DNA of 64,000 nt, from the NCBI GenBank assembly GCA_965263245.1, contig CBDHHR010000808.1:9530-73529 (forward strand), given 5' to 3'. Within the stretch, counting starts at the first letter, position 1. Each line of letters starts with the position of its first letter. The notes beneath the pieces are model-generated. The model saw nothing but the letters and a program-made list of their open reading frames with translations. It was not told where the DNA came from and did not search any database. Made by a program: the position numbers and the translations under genes. This DNA comes from DT-68 sp965263245 (GTDB lineage Bacteria; Bacillota_I; Bacilli_A; Mycoplasmatales; Metamycoplasmataceae). Shown here piece by piece: positions 13,203 through 25,432 of the stretch.

Positions 13203-14462
13203 GACGACAGTTGATAGGTGAGAGTACAGTTGGTAGGTGAGAGTACAGTTCGTAGGTGAGAGTACATTTGGTAGGGAAGAGTACAGTTGGTAGGTGAGTG
13301 TACAGTTGGGAGGGGAGAGTACAGTTGGTAGGTGACAGGACAGTTGGTAGGGGAGAGGACAGTTGGTAGGGGAGAGTACAGTTGGTAGGTGAGAGTACAG
13401 TTGGTAGGTGAGTGTACAGTTGGTACGGGAGAGGACATTTGGTAGGGGAGAGGATAGTTGGTAGGTGAGAGGACAGTTGGTAGGTGAGAATACAGTTGAT
13501 AGGGGAGAGTACATTTCGTAGGTGAGAGTACATTTGGTAGGGAAGAGTACAGTTGGTAGGTGAGAGTACAGTTGGTAGGTGAGAGGAGAGTTGGTAGGCG
13601 AGAGGACAGTTGGTAGGGGAGATGTCTGTTGGTAGGTGAGTGTACAGTTGGTAGGTGAGAGTACAGTTGGTAGGTGAGAGTACATTTGGTACGTGAGATG
13701 ACAGTTGGTAGGTGAGAGGACAGTTGGTAGGGGAGAGATCTTTTGGTAGGTGAGTGTACAGTTGGTAGGTGAGAGTACAGTTGGTAGGTGAGAGTACAAT
13801 TGGTATGTGAGAGGACAGTTGGTAGGTGAGAGTACAGTTGGTAGGTGAGAGGACAGTTGGTAGGTGAGACGACAGTTGGTAGGGGAGAATACAGTTGGTA
13901 AGTGACAGTACAGTTGGTAGGTGAGAGGACAGTTGGTAGGGGAGAGGACAGTTGATAGGGAACAGTACAGTTGGAGGGGAGAGTACAGTTGGTAGGTGAG
14001 AGTACAGTTGGTATGGGAGAGGACAGTTGGTTGGTTGATAATACAGTTGGTAGGGGAGAGTACAGTTGGTAGGTGAGAGGACAGTTGGTAGGTGAGAGTA
14101 CAGTTTGTTGGTGAGAGGACAATTGGTAGGTGAGAGGACAATTGGTAGGTGAAGGTACAGTTGGTAGGGGAGGGTACAGTTGGTAGGTGACAGTACAGTT
14201 GGTAGGTGAGAAGACAGTTGGTAGGTGAGAATACAGATGGTAGGGGAGCGTACATTTGGTAGGGGAGAGTACTGTTCGTAGGTAAGAGTACATTTGGTAG
14301 GGGAGAGTACAGTTGATAGGTGAGAGTACAGTTGGTAGGTGAGAGTACTGTTCGTAGGTGAGAGTACATTTGGTAGGGAAGAGTACAGTTGGTAGGTGAG
14401 TGTACAGTTGGTAGGGGAGAGTACAGTTGGTAGGTGAGAGGACAGTTGGTAGGGGAGAGGAC

Positions 14463-15690
14463 AGTTTGGTAGTTGGTAGGTGAGAGTACAGTTGGTAGGT
14501 GAGTGTACATTTGGTACGGGAGAGGACAGTTGGTAGGGGAGAGGATAGTTGGTAGGTGAGAGGACAGTTGGTAGGTGAGAATACAGTTGATAGGGGAGAG
14601 TACATTTCGTAGGTGAGAGTACATTTGGTAGGGAAGAGTACAGTTGGTAGGTGAGAGTACAGTTGGTAGGTGAGAGGAGAGTTGGTAGGGGAGAGGACAG
14701 TTGGTAGGGGAGATGTCTGTTGGTAGGTGAGTGTACAGTTGGTAGGTGAGAGTACAGTTGGTAGGTGAGAGTACATTTGGTAGGTGAGATGACAGTTGGT
14801 AGGTGAGAGGACAGTTGGTAGGGGAGAGATCTGTTGGTAGGTGAGTGTACAGTTGGTAGGTGAGAGTACAGTTGGTAGGTGAGAGTACAATTGGTATGTG
14901 AGAGGACAGTTGGTAGGTGAGAGTACAGTTGGTATGTGAGAGGACAGTTGGTAGGTTGGTAGAATACAGTTGGTAAGTGACAGTACAGTTGGTAGGTGAG
15001 AGTACAGTTGGTAGGGGAGAGGACAGTTGAACAGTACAGTTGGAGGGGAGGTACAGTTGGTGAGAGTACAGTTGGTAGGGGAGAGGTACAGTTGGTAGGA
15101 CAATTGGAGAGAGACAGTTGGTAGGGGAGAGTACAGTTGGTAGGGGAGAGTACAGTTGGTAGGTGAGAGGACAGTTGGTAGGGGAGAGTACAGTTGGTAG
15201 GTGAGAGGACAGTTGGTAGGGGAGAGTACAGTTGGTAGGGGAGAGGACAGTTGGTAGGGGAGAGGATAGTTGGTGAGTACAGTTGGTAGGGGAGAGTACA
15301 GTTGGTAGGGGAGAGGACAGTTGGTAGGGGAGAGTACAGTTGGTAGTTGGAGAGAGTACAGTTGGTAGGTGAGAGGACAGTTGGTATGTGAGAGTACAGT
15401 TGGTAGGTGAGATAGGGGACAGATACTTGGTAGGTGAGAGGACAGTTGGTAGGGGAGAATACAGGTAGGGGAGAGTACATTTGGTAGGGGAGAGTACAGT
15501 TGTTAGTACGACAGTTGAGGTGAGAGTACAGTTGGTAGGTGAGAGTACAGTTCGTAGGTGAGAGTACATTTGGTAGGGAAGAGTACAGTTGGTAGGTGAG
15601 TGTACAGTTGGTAGGTGAGAGTACAGTTGGTAGGTGAGAGGACAGTTGGTAGGGGAGAGGACAGTTGGTAGGTTGGAGAGAGTACAGTTG
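14463..15690 (+). repeat. Irregular indel patches in HOR2, sub-blocks 2-3
   Basis: Begins with cagtttggtagttggtagg near 14463, is regular to about 14950, then breaks with ggttggtagaatacag, gaacagtacagttgg near 15028, a missing unit part near 15058, ttggtgagtacag near 15270, gatactt preceded by gataggggac near 15412, ttgttagtacgacag near 15500 and ggttggagagagtac near 15670. Sub-block 3 is 190 bp short. Confidence 0.7.
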
Positions 15691-18600
15691 GTAGGTGAGT
15701 GTACAGTTGGTACGGGAGAGGACATTTGGTAGGGGAGAGGATAGTTGGTAGGTGAGAGGACAGTTGGTAGGTGAGAATACAGTTGATAGGGGAGAGTACA
15801 TTTCGTAGGTGAGAGTACATTTGGTAGGGAAGAGTACAGTTGGTAGGTGAGAGTACAGTTGGTAGGTGAGAGGAGAGTTGGTAGGGGAGAGGACAGTTGG
15901 TAGGGGAGATGTCTGTTGGTAGGTGAGTGTACAGTTGGTAGGTGAGAGTACAGTTGGTAGGTGAGAGTACATTTGGTAGGTGAGATGACAGTTGGTAGGT
16001 GAGAGGACAGTTGGTAGGGAGATCTTTTGGTAGGTGAGTGTACAGTTGGTAGGTGAGAGTACAGTTGGTAGGTGAGAGTACAATTGGTATGTGAGAGGAC
16101 AGTTGGTAGGTGAGAGTACAGTTGGTATGTGAGAGGACAGTTGGTAGGTGAGACGACAGTTGGTAGGGGAGAATACAGTTGGTAAGTGACAGTACAGTTG
16201 GTAGGTGAGAGGACAGTTGGTAGGGGAGAGGACAGTTGATAGGGAACAGTACAGTTGGAGGGGAGAGTACAGTTGGTAGGTGAGAGTACAGTTGGTATGG
16301 GAGAGGACAGTTGGTTGGTTGATAATACAGTTGGTAGGGGAGAGTACAGTTGGTAGGTGAGAGGACAGTTGGTAGGTGAGAGTACAGTTTGTTGGTGAGA
16401 GGACAATTGGTAGGTGAGAGGACAATTGGTAGGTGAAGGTACAGTTGGTAGGGGAGGGTACAGTTGGTAGGTGACAGTACAGTTGGTAGGTGAGAAGACA
16501 GTTGGTAGGTGAGAATACAGATGGTAGGGGAGCGTACATTTGGTAGGGGAGAGTACTGTTCGTAGGTAAGAGTACATTTGGTAGGGGAGAGTACAGTTGA
16601 TAGGTGAGAGTACAGTTGGTAGGTGAGAGTACTGTTCGTAGGTGAGAGTACATTTGGTAGGGAAGAGTACAGTTGGTAGGTGAGTGTACAGTTGGTAGGG
16701 GAGAGTACAGTTGGTAGGTGAGAGGACAGTTGGTAGGGGAGAGGACAGTTGGTAGGGGAGGTACAGTTGGTAGGTGAGAGTACAGTTGGTAGGTGAGTGT
16801 ACATTTGGTACGGGAGAGGACAGTTGGTAGGGGAGAGGATAGTTGGTAGGTGAGAGGACAGTTGGTAGGGGAGAATACAGTTGATAGGGGAGAGTACATT
16901 TCGTAGGTGAGAGTACATTTGGTAGGGAAGAGTACAGTTGGTAGGTGAGAGTACAGTTGGTAGGTGAGAGGAGAGTTGGTGGGGGAGAGGACAGTTGGTA
17001 GGGGAGATGTCTGTTGGTAGGTGAGTGTACAGTTGGTAGATGAGAGTACAGTTGGTAGGTGAGAGTACATTTGGTAGGTGAGATGACAGTTGGTAGTGAG
17101 AGGACAGTTGGTAGGGGAGAGATCTGTTGGTAGGTGAGTGTACAGTTGGTAGGTGAGAGTACAGTTGGTATGTGAGAGGACAGTTGGTAGGTGAGAGTAC
17201 AGTTGGTATGTGAGAGGACAGTTGGTAGGTGAGACGACAGTTGGTAGGAGAGAATACAGTTGGTAAGTGACAGTACAGTTGGTAGGTGAGAGGACAGTTG
17301 GTAGGGGAGAGGACAGTTGATAGGGAACAGTACAGTTGGAGGGGAGAGTACAGTTGGTAGGTGAGAGTACAGTTGGTATGGGAGAGGATAGTTGGTTGGT
17401 TGATAATACAGTTGGTAGGGGAGAGTACAGTTGGTAGGTGAGAATACAATTGGTAGGGGAGAATACAGTTGGTAGGTGAGAATACAGTTGTATGTGAGAG
17501 GACAGTTGGTAGGTGAGACGACAGTTGGTAGGGGAGAGGACAGTTGATAGGGAACAGTACAGTTGGAGGGGAGAGTACAGTTGGTAGGTGAGAGTACAGT
17601 TGGTATGGGAGAGGACAGTTGGTAGGTGAGAGTACAGTTGGTAAGGGAGAGGACAGTTGGTAGGGGAGAGTACAGTTGGTAGGTGAGAGTACAGTTGGTA
17701 GGTGAGTGTACAGTTGGTACGGGAGAGGAAAGTTGGTAGGGGAGAGGATAGTTGGTAGGTGAGAGGACAGTTGGTAGGGGAGAATACAGTTGATAGGGGA
17801 GAGTACATTTCGTAGGTGAGAGTACATTTGGTAGGGAAGAGTACAGTTGGTAGGTGAGAGTACAGTTGGTAGGTGAGAGGAGAGTTGGTAGGGGAGAGGA
17901 CAGTTGGTAGGGGAGAGGTCTGTTGGTAGGTGAGTGTACAGTTGGTAGGTGAGGGTACAGTTGGTAGGTGAGAGTACATTTGGTAGGTGAGATGACAGTT
18001 GGTAGGTGAGAGGACAGTTGGTAGGGGAGAGATCTGTTGGTAGTTGAGTGTACAGTTGGTAGGTGAGAGTACAGTTGGTAGGTGAGAGTACAATTGGTAT
18101 GTGAGAGGACAGTTGGTAGGTGAGAGTACAGTTGGTATGTAAGAGGACAGTTGGTAGGTGAGACGACAGTTGGTAGGGGAGAATACAGTTGGTAAGTGAC
18201 AGTACAGTTGGCAGATGAGGGGACAGTTGGTAGGGGAGAGGACAGTTGATAGGGAACAGTACAGTTGGAGGGGAGAGTACAGTTGGTAGGTGAGAGTACA
18301 GTTGGTATAGGAGAGGACAGTTTGTAGGTGAGAGTACAGTTGGTAAGGGAGAGGACAGTTGGTAGGTGATAGTACAGTTGGTAGGTGAGAGGACAGTTGG
18401 TAGGAGAGAGTACAGTTTGTTGGTGAGAGGACAATTGGTAGGTGAGAGGACAATTGGTAGGTGAGAGTACAGTTGGTAGGGGAGGGTACAGTTGGTAGGT
18501 GAGAGTACAATTGGTAGGTGAGAAGGCAGTTGGTAGGGGAGAATACAGATTGTAGGGGAGCGTACATTTGGTAGGGGAGAGTACAGTTCGTAGGTAAGAG

Positions 18601-19471
18601 TACATTTGGTAGGGGAGAGTACAGTTGATAGGTGAGAGTACAGTTGGTAGGGGAGAGAACAGTTCGTAGGTGAGAGTACATTTGGTAGGGAAGAGTACAG
18701 TTGGTAGGTGAGTGTACAGTTGGTAGGTGAGAGTACAGTTGGTAAGTGAGAGGACAGTTGGTAGGTGAGAGGACAGTTGGTAGGCGAGAGGACACTTGGT
18801 AGGGGAGAGTACAGTTGGTAGGTGAGTGTACAGTTGGTAGGTGAGAGTACAGTTGGTAAGTGAGAGTACAGTTGTTAGGTGAGAGGACAGTTGGTAGGGG
18901 ATAGTACAGTTGGTAGGGGAGAGTACAGTTGGTAGGGGAGAAGATAGTTGGTAGTTGAGAGGACAGTTCGTAGGGGATAGTACAGTTGGTAGGTGAGAGG
19001 ACAGTTGCTAGATGAGAATACAGTTGGCAGGGGAGAGTACAGTTGGTGTGGGAGAGATCAGTTGGTATGTGAGAGGACAGTTGGTAGGTGAGAATACAGT
19101 TGGTAGGTGAGAGTACTGTTCGTAGGTGAGAGTACATTTGGTAGGGAAGAGTACAGTTGGTAGGTGAGTGTACAGTTGGTAGGGGAGAGTACAGTTGGTA
19201 GGTGAGAGGACAGTTGGTAGGGGAGAGGACAGTTGGTAGGGGAGAGTACAGTTGGTAGGTGAGAGTACAGTTGGTAGGTGAGTGTACATTTGGTACGGGA
19301 GAGGACAGTTGGTAGGGGAGAGGATAGTTGGTAGGTGAGAGGACAGTTGGTAGGTGAGAATACAGTTGATAGGGGAGAGTACATTTCGTAGGTGAGAGTA
19401 CATTTGGTAGGGAAGAGTACAGTTGGTAGGTGAGAGTACAGTTGGTAGGTGAGAGGACAGTTGGTAGGGGA

Positions 19472-20952
19472 GATGTCTGTTGGTAGGTGAGTGTACAGTT
19501 GGTAGGTGAGAGTACAGTTGGTAGGTGAGAGTACATTTGGTAGGTGAGATGACAGTTGGTAGGTGAGAGGACAGTTGGTAGGGGAGAGATCTGTTGGTAG
19601 GTGAGTGTACAGTTGGTAGGTGAGAGTACAGTTGGTAGGTGAGAGTACAATTGGTATGTGAGAGGACAGTTGGTAGGTGAGAGTACAGTTGGTATGTGAG
19701 AGGACAGTTGGTAGGTGAGACGACAGTTGGTAGGGGAGAATACATTTGGTAAGTGACAGTACAGTTGGTAGGTGAGAGGACAGTTGGTAGGGGAGAGGAC
19801 AGTTGATAGGGAACAGTACAGTTGGAGGGGAGAGTACAGTTGGTAGGTCAGAGTACAGTTGGTAGGTGAAAGAACAGTTGGTATGTGAGAGTACAGTTGG
19901 TAGGTGAGATGACAATTGGTAGGTGAGAGGACAATTGGTAGGTGAAAGAACAATTGGTAGGGAAGAGTACAGTTGGTAGGGGAGAGGGCAGTTGGTAGGG
20001 GAGAGGGCAGTTGGTAGGGGAGAGTACAGTTGGTAGGGGAGAGGACAGTTGGTAGGGGAGAGTATAGTTGGTAGGTGAGAGTACAGTTGGTAGGGGAGAG
20101 TACAGTTGGTAGGGGAGAGGGCAGTTGGTAGGGGAGAGGATAGTTGGTAGGAGTGAGTACAGTTGGTAGGGGAGAGTACAGTTGGTAGGGGAGAGGACAG
20201 TTGGTAGGGGAGAGTACAGTTGGTAGGTGAGTGTACAGTTGGTATGGGAGAGAAAAGTTGGTAGGTGAGAGGACAGTTGGTAGGGGAGAGTACAGTTGGT
20301 AGGTGAGAGGACAGTTGGTATGTGAGAGGACAGTTGGTAGGGGAGAGTACAGTTGGTAGGGGAGAGGACAGTTGGTATGTGAGAGGACAGTTGGTAGTGG
20401 AGAGTACAGTTGATAGGGGAGAGGATACTTGGTAGGTGAGAGGACAGTTGGTAGGGGAGAATACAGTTTGTAGGGGAGAGTACATTTGGTAGGGGAGAGT
20501 ACAGTTTGAAGGTCAGAGGACAGTTAGTAGAAGAGACGACAGTTGATAGGTGAGAGTACAGTTGGTAGGTGAGAGTACAGTTCGTAGGTGAGAGTACATT
20601 TGGTAGGGAAGAGTACAGTTGGTAGGTGAGTGTACAGTTGGTAGGGGAGAGTACAGTTGGTAGGTGAGAGGACAGTTGGTAGGGGAGAGGACAGTTGGTA
20701 GGGGAGAGTACAGTTGGTAGGTGAGAGTACAGTTGGTAGGTGAGTGTACAGTTGGTACGGGAGAGGACATTTGGTAGGGGAGAGGATAGTTGGTAGGTGA
20801 GAGGACAGTTGGTAGGTGAGAATACAGTTGATAGGGGAGAGTACATTTCGTAGGTGAGAGTACATTTGGTAGGGAAGAGTACAGTTGGTAGGTGAGAGTA
20901 CAGTTGGTAGGTGAGAGGAGAGTTGGTAGGGGAGAGGACAGTTGGTAGGGGA
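19472..20952 (+). repeat. Sub-block 1 of the reference HOR (1,481 bp)
   Basis: Opens with gatgtctgttgg and ends at the next such variant. It contains the ggtcagagtacag and gtgaaagaacag variants near 19848, a run of gagagggcag units near 19985, a gtaggagtgagtacag unit near 20148 and the tttgaaggtcagagg variant near 20503. Compared with sub-block 3 it holds a 95-bp (five-unit) extra segment at about 20251-20345, beginning agaaaagttgg. The equivalent of this sub-block is disrupted in most other copies. Confidence 0.85.
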
Positions 20953-22035
20953 GATGTCTGTTGGTAGGTGAGTGTACAGTTGGTAGGTGAGAGTACAGTT
21001 GGTAGGTGAGAGTACATTTGGTAGGTGAGATGACAGTTGGTAGGTGAGAGGACAGTTGGTAGGGGAGAGATCTTTTGGTAGGTGAGTGTACAGTTGGTAG
21101 GTGAGAGTACAGTTGGTAGGTGAGAGTACAATTGGTATGTGAGAGGACAGTTGGTAGGTGAGAGTACAGTTGGTATGTGAGAGGACAGTTGGTAGGTGAG
21201 ACGACAGTTGGTAGGGGAGAATACAGTTGGTAAGTGACAGTACAGTTGGTAGGTGAGAGGACAGTTGGTAGGGGAGAGGACAGTTGATAGGGAACAGTAC
21301 AGTTGGAGGGGAGAGTACAGTTGGTAGGTGAGAGTACAGTTGGTATGGGAGAGGACAGTTGGTTGGTTGATAATACAGTTGGTAGGGGAGAGTACAGTTG
21401 GTAGGTGAGAGGACAGTTGGTAGGTGAGAGTACAGTTTGTTGGTGAGAGGACAATTGGTAGGTGAGAGGACAATTGGTAGGTGAAGGTACAGTTGGTAGG
21501 GGAGGGTACAGTTGGTAGGTGACAGTACAGTTGGTAGGTGAGAAGACAGTTGGTAGGTGAGAATACAGATGGTAGGGGAGCGTACATTTGGTAGGGGAGA
21601 GTACTGTTCGTAGGTAAGAGTACATTTGGTAGGGGAGAGTACAGTTGATAGGTGAGAGTACAGTTGGTAGGTGAGAGTACTGTTCGTAGGTGAGAGTACA
21701 TTTGGTAGGGAAGAGTACAGTTGGTAGGTGAGTGTACAGTTGGTAGGGGAGAGTACAGTTGGTAGGTGAGAGGACAGTTGGTAGGGGAGAGGACAGTTGG
21801 TAGGGGAGAGTACAGTTGGTAGGTGAGAGTACAGTTGGTAGGTGAGTGTACATTTGGTACGGGAGAGGACAGTTGGTAGGGGAGAGGATAGTTGGTAGGT
21901 GAGAGGACAGTTGGTAGGTGAGAATACAGTTGATAGGGGAGAGTACATTTCGTAGGTGAGAGTACATTTGGTAGGGAAGAGTACAGTTGGTAGGTGAGAG
22001 TACAGTTGGTAGGTGAGAGGACAGTTGGTAGGGGA
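20953..22035 (+). repeat. Sub-block 2 of the reference HOR (1,083 bp)
   Basis: Exactly 57 x 19 bp. It carries an agatct hexamer at 21068, the 18-bp ttggagggg unit near 21305, a ggttggttgataatacag variant near 21361, and catttggtacggg near 21850 shortly before the next opening. It resembles sub-block 4, which is one 19-bp unit longer. Confidence 0.85.
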
Positions 22036-23421
22036 GATGTCTGTTGGTAGGTGAGTGTACAGTTGGTAGGTGAGAGTACAGTTGGTAGGTGAGAGTACAT
22101 TTGGTAGGTGAGATGACAGTTGGTAGGTGAGAGGACAGTTGGTAGGGGAGAGATCTGTTGGTAGGTGAGTGTACAGTTGGTAGGTGAGAGTACAGTTGGT
22201 AGGTGAGAGTACAATTGGTATGTGAGAGGACAGTTGGTAGGTGAGAGTACAGTTGGTATGTGAGAGGACAGTTGGTAGGTGAGACGACAGTCGGTAGGGG
22301 AGAATACATTTGGTAAGTGACAGTACAGTTGGTAGGTGAGAGGACAGTTGGTAGGGGAGAGGACAGTTGATAGGGAACAGTACAGTTGGAGGGGAGAGTA
22401 CAGTTGGTAGGTCAGAGTACAGTTGGTAGGTGAAAGAACAGTTGGTATGTGAGAGTACAGTTGGTAGGTGAGATGACAATTGGTAGGTGAGAGGACAATT
22501 GGTAGGTGAAAGAACAATTGGTAGGGAAGAGTACAGTTGGTAGGGGAGAGGGCAGTTGGTAGGGGAGAGGGCAGTTGGTAGGGGAGAGTACAGTTGGTAG
22601 GGGAGAGGACAGTTGGTAGGGGAGAGTATAGTTGGTAGGTGAGAGTACAGTTGGTAGGGGAGAGTACAGTTGGTAGGGGAGAGGGCAGTTGGTAGGGGAG
22701 AGGATAGTTGGTAGGAGTGAGTACAGTTGGTAGGGGAGAGTACAGTTGGTAGGGGAGAGGACAGTTGGTAGGGGAGAGTACAGTTGGTAGGTGAGTGTAC
22801 AGTTGGTATGGGAGAGTACAGTTGATAGGGGAGAGGACAGTTGGTATGTGAGAGGACAGTTGGTAGTGGAGAGTACAGTTGATAGGGGAGAGGATACTTG
22901 GTAGGTGAGAGGACAGTTGGTAGGGGAGAATACAGTTTGTAGGGGAGAGTACATTTGGTAGGGGAGAGTACAGTTTGAAGGTCAGAGGACAGTTAGTAGA
23001 AGAGACGACAGTTGATAGGTGAGAGTACAGTTGGTAGGTGAGAGTACAGTTCGTAGGTGAGAGTACATTTGGTAGGGAAGAGTACAGTTGGTAGGTGAGT
23101 GTACAGTTGGGAGGGGAGAGTACAGTTGGTAGGTGACAGGACAGTTGGTAGGGGAGAGGACAGTTGGTAGGGGAGAGTACAGTTGGTAGGTGAGAGTACA
23201 GTTGGTAGGTGAGTGTACAGTTGGTACGGGAGAGGACATTTGGTAGGGGAGAGGATAGTTGGTAGGTGAGAGGACAGTTGGTAGGTGAGAATACAGTTGA
23301 TAGGGGAGAGTACATTTCGTAGGTGAGAGTACATTTGGTAGGGAAGAGTACAGTTGGTAGGTGAGAGTACAGTTGGTAGGTGAGAGGAGAGTTGGTAGGC
23401 GAGAGGACAGTTGGTAGGGGA
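22036..23421 (+). repeat. Sub-block 3 of the reference HOR (1,386 bp)
   Basis: A near-copy of sub-block 1 without the 95-bp extra segment: ggtatgggag runs straight into agtacagttgatagg near 22806. It includes the tcggtagg variant at 22291 shared only with HOR0 and HOR7. The length is 1386 bp in HOR0, HOR3 and HOR7 but shorter in every other complete copy. Confidence 0.85.
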
Positions 23422-24523
23422 GATGTCTGTTGGTAGGTGAGTGTACAGTTGGTAGGTGAGAGTACAGTTGGTAGGTGAGAGTACATTTGGTACGTGAGAT
23501 GACAGTTGGTAGGTGAGAGGACAGTTGGTAGGGGAGAGATCTTTTGGTAGGTGAGTGTACAGTTGGTAGGTGAGAGTACAGTTGGTAGGTGAGAGTACAA
23601 TTGGTATGTGAGAGGACAGTTGGTAGGTGAGAGTACAGTTGGTATGTGAGAGGACAGTTGGTAGGTGAGACGACAGTTGGTAGGGGAGAATACAGTTGGT
23701 AAGTGACAGTACAGTTGGTAGGTGAGAGGACAGTTGGTAGGGGAGAGGACAGTTGATAGGGAACAGTACAGTTGGAGGGGAGAGTACAGTTGGTAGGTGA
23801 GAGTACAGTTGGTATGGGAGAGGACAGTTGGTTGGTTGATAATACAGTTGGTAGGGGAGAGTACAGTTGGTAGGTGAGAGGACAGTTGGTAGGTGAGAGT
23901 ACAGTTTGTTGGTGAGAGGACAATTGGTAGGTGAGAGGACAATTGGTAGGTGAAGGTACAGTTGGTAGGGGAGGGTACAGTTGGTAGGTGACAGTACAGT
24001 TGGTAGGTGAGAAGACAGTTGGTAGGTGAGAATACAGATGGTAGGGGAGCGTACATTTGGTAGGGGAGAGTACTGTTCGTAGGTAAGAGTACATTTGGTA
24101 GGGGAGAGTACAGTTGATAGGTGAGAGTACAGTTGGTAGGTGAGAGTACTGTTCGTAGGTGAGAGTACATTTGGTAGGGAAGAGTACAGTTGGTAGGTGA
24201 GTGTACAGTTGGTAGGGGAGAGTACAGTTGGTAGGTGAGAGGACAGTTGGTAGGGGAGAGGACAGTTGGTAGGGGAGAGTACAGTTGGTAGGTGAGAGTA
24301 CAGTTGGTAGGTGAGTGTACATTTGGTACGGGAGAGGACAGTTGGTAGGGGAGAGGATAGTTGGTAGGTGAGAGGACAGTTGGTAGGTGAGAATACAGTT
24401 GATAGGGGAGAGTACATTTCGTAGGTGAGAGTACATTTGGTAGGGAAGAGTACAGTTGGTAGGTGAGAGTACAGTTGGTAGGTGAGAGGAGAGTTGGTGG
24501 GGGAGAGGACAGTTGGTAGGGGA
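23422..24523 (+). repeat. Sub-block 4 of the reference HOR (1,102 bp)
   Basis: Exactly 58 x 19 bp and close in order of variants to sub-block 2. It is opened after an aggcgagagg variant near 23397 and carries agatcttttgg at 23537 and ggttggttgataatacag near 23830. The length is 1102 bp in six of the nine instances (HOR0, HOR3-HOR7) and within 26 bp in the rest. Confidence 0.85.
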
Positions 24524-25432
24524 GATGTCTGTTGGTAGGTGAGTGTACAGTTGGTAGATGAGAGTACAGTTGGTAGGTGAGAGTACATTTGGTAGGTGAG
24601 ATGACAGTTGGTAGTGAGAGGAGAGTTGGTAGGGGAGAGATCTGTTGGTAGGTGAGTGTACAGTTGGTAGGTGAGAGTACAGTTGGTATGTGAGAGGACA
24701 GTTGGTAGGTGAGAGTACAGTTGGTATGTGAGAGGACAGTTGGTAGGTGAGACGACAGTTGGTAGGAGAGAATACAGTTGGTAAGTGACAGTACAGTTGG
24801 TAGGTGAGAGGACAGTTGGTAGGGGAGAGGACAGTTGATAGGGAACAGTACAGTTGGAGGGGAGAGTACAGTTGGTAGGTGAGAGTACAGTTGGTATGGG
24901 AGAGGATAGTTGGTTGGTTGATAATACAGTTGGTAGGGGAGAGTACAGTTGGTAGGTGAGAATACAATTGGTAGGGGAGAATACAGTTGGTAGGTGAGAA
25001 TACAGTTGTATGTGAGAGGACAGTTGGTAGGTGAGACGACAGTTGGTAGGGGAGAGGACAGTTGATAGGGAACAGTACAGTTGGAGGGGAGAGTACAGTT
25101 GGTAGGTGAGAGTACAGTTGGTATGGGAGAGGACAGTTGGTAGGTGAGAGTACAGTTGGTAAGGGAGAGGACAGTTGGTAGGGGAGAGTACAGTTGGTAG
25201 GTGAGAGTACAGTTGGTAGGTGAGTGTACAGTTGGTACGGGAGAGGAAAGTTGGTAGGGGAGAGGATAGTTGGTAGGTGAGAGGACAGTTGGTAGGGGAG
25301 AATACAGTTGATAGGGGAGAGTACATTTCGTAGGTGAGAGTACATTTGGTAGGGAAGAGTACAGTTGGTAGGTGAGAGTACAGTTGGTAGGTGAGAGGAG
25401 AGTTGGTAGGGGAGAGGACAGTTGGTAGGGGA
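24524..25432 (+). repeat. Sub-block 5 of the reference HOR (909 bp)
   Basis: The shortest sub-block. It contains ggtagatgag near 24552, a short unit ggtagtgagagg near 24611, agatct at 24638, ggttggttgataatacag near 24912, two gatagggaacag units about 227 bp apart (near 24838 and 25065), and a 17-bp unit cagttgtatgtgagagg near 25002. Its length is 909 bp wherever measured, including HOR0 (2695 to 3604) and HOR8 (60755 to 61664). Confidence 0.85.

Larger units (their letters stand above)
11706..19007 (+). repeat. HOR2, higher-order repeat copy, 7,302 bp
   Basis: Sub-block openings are at 12170, 13621, 14712, 15908 and 17006, and sub-block 6 ends at 19472. Relative to HOR3, sub-block 1 is 30 bp shorter, sub-block 2 is 8 bp longer, sub-block 3 is 190 bp shorter and sub-block 4 is 4 bp shorter, which accounts exactly for the 216-bp deficit. 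Sub-blocks 5-6 are 2,466 bp. A private variant is gagtacagttgg near 18919, where the other copies read gagtatagttgg. Confidence 0.9.

Noticed and set aside
8236..19953. A 3,905-codon - strand open frame, and many others of 500-3,500 codons, as protein-coding genes.
   Set aside because: They overlap in all three - frames at once, stay open through indels of any size, have only the residues dictated by the 19-bp unit, and show no codon structure, conserved domain or start context. The absence of stops follows from the unit sequence.
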